Position numbers and translations under genes: made by a program | Notes under the pieces: generated by a model | The model's database searches: none | What the model was told of the DNA's origin: nothing | Seen by the model: only the letters and a program-made list of their open reading frames with translations | Part shown: in pieces, positions 5,950 through 6,297 of the stretch | How positions within the stretch are numbered: position 1 is the stretch's first letter | Layout: each line of letters begins with the position of its first letter | Source: CAWACC01 sp964390695 | Lineage (GTDB): Bacteria; Chlamydiota; Chlamydiia; Chlamydiales; Parachlamydiaceae | Assembly: GCA_964390695.1 (NCBI GenBank) | Contig: CAYMKI010000168.1 | Span: 1 to 6,297 of the forward strand | Length of the DNA: 6,297 nt | Direction of reading: 5' to 3'

Positions 5950-6103
5950 CCCACATTCCGCGAGTCGGCTATTTTTGATTCGAATTTTTCGTTTTTTCAG
6001 CTGGATTTGCAAATTTTGCGGCAATATTAAATGAAATATGGCTCAAAATTTGTCAAATTCGGATCAAAAATCGAAACAAGAACAGCCCACTTGCGGAATG
6101 TGA
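5950..6103. mobile_element. MITE-like palindromic element
   Basis: A roughly 154-base non-coding element that is almost one long imperfect palindrome. The outer arm 5951-5983 matches the reverse complement of 6071-6103 at 27 of 33 positions, including CACATTCCGC without mismatch. The inner arm 6005-6018 matches the reverse complement of 6044-6058 with a single one-base gap, and the tip near 6020-6042 (AATATT / AAATAT) continues the symmetry. The left arm carries about eight extra bases between the outer and inner blocks. The element contains no reading frame able to encode a transposase and is flanked by GATGTAT on both sides. This fits a snap-back MITE moved in trans by an IS transposase. 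It might instead be a long regulatory hairpin, but the flanking direct repeat favours insertion. Confidence 0.6.
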
Positions 6104-6110
6104 GATGTAT
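6104..6110 (+). repeat. Right copy of possible target-site duplication
   Basis: GATGTAT, identical to 5943-5949 and adjoining the right end of the palindromic element (which ends GCGGAATGTGA). Confidence 0.45.
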
Positions 6111-6178
6111 GTCAATATAGGTGATTTTCGTAACTTTCGCAATCATTTATTTGAGCTGTTCAACAGTCCCAACACGCA

Positions 6179-6295
6179 TCACCACTTCGGCCAGAATAAG
6201 GGCCCTGAAAATGCGTTCAGCAAAGGCTGGCGCTCAATATACTTTTCCCATGTCAAAGTTTCAGCGGGATCGTATTCTACCCTAGCTGGTTCGGG
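6179..6295 (-). CDS. Possible 3' end of an unidentified gene (partial, weak)
   Basis: A minus-strand frame open from the right edge to a TGA gives 38 residues, including ARVEYDPAETLTWEKYIERQ and ending NAFSGPLFWPKW. The composition is protein-like, and the direction agrees with the GYF and tilS genes, but no family is recognised. A competing plus-strand frame from ATG at 6105 is also open to the edge (64 codons). Either may be chance, and the true gene, if any, lies mostly outside the window. Confidence 0.25.
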   Translation of the reverse strand, partial: PEPARVEYDPAETLTWEKYIERQPLLNAFSGPLFWPKW

Positions 6296-6297
6296 AT

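Noticed and set aside
6105..6297. Plus-strand frame starting at the edge of the palindromic element and open to the window end.
   Set aside because: No ribosome site and no recognised motif; the start lies in the flanking repeat, and the minus-strand alternative is at least as plausible.

Overview
The window looks like part of a bacterial chromosome of moderate to low GC. My best guess is an amoeba- or animal-associated member of the Chlamydiota. The hints are a TilS with the VDHGWR-type motif common in chlamydial homologues, a small GYF-domain membrane protein directly upstream of tilS, and a self-processing-toxin-like cysteine peptidase of the kind found in intracellular bacteria. This assignment is inferred from protein character only; no rRNA or other definitive marker is present.

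Layout. (1) Bases 2-562, plus strand: the C-terminal end of a hydantoinase/oxoprolinase-type ATPase, cut by the window edge. (2) Bases 583-2395, minus strand: a two-gene operon. A tryptophan 2,3-dioxygenase-like haem protein comes first and overlaps by 14 bases a stand-alone D-Ala-D-Ala-ligase-like ATP-grasp enzyme. Both proteins keep the core family residues but have changed the segments that contact substrate. (3) Bases 2396-2771: a divergent intergenic region with a 55-base inverted repeat, an AT-rich stretch and a clear extended -10 promoter facing right. (4) Bases 2772-4232, plus strand: a 486-residue protein with an N-terminal clan CD cysteine peptidase domain resembling the MARTX CPD (family C80) and a long helical tail; a candidate host-directed effector. 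It starts with TTG. (5) Bases 4218-5906, minus strand: a GYF-domain/single-TM protein followed three bases later by tilS, whose 3' end overlaps the 3' end of the peptidase gene by 15 bases. (6) Bases 5950-6103: a MITE-like element that is one long imperfect palindrome flanked by a 7-base direct repeat. Beyond it lies an unidentified minus-strand reading-frame end at the window edge.

How the genes relate. tilS is a core tRNA-modification gene and probably conserved chromosomal backbone. The hydantoinase, the dioxygenase/ligase pair, the C80-like peptidase and the palindromic element look like accessory content. The overlapping dioxygenase/ligase pair is the strongest candidate for an undescribed system: a haem enzyme acting on an indole or other aromatic amino acid, coupled to an ATP-dependent ligase that could join the product to another amino acid. 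No tRNA, rRNA, CRISPR array, riboswitch or convincing intrinsic terminator was seen.
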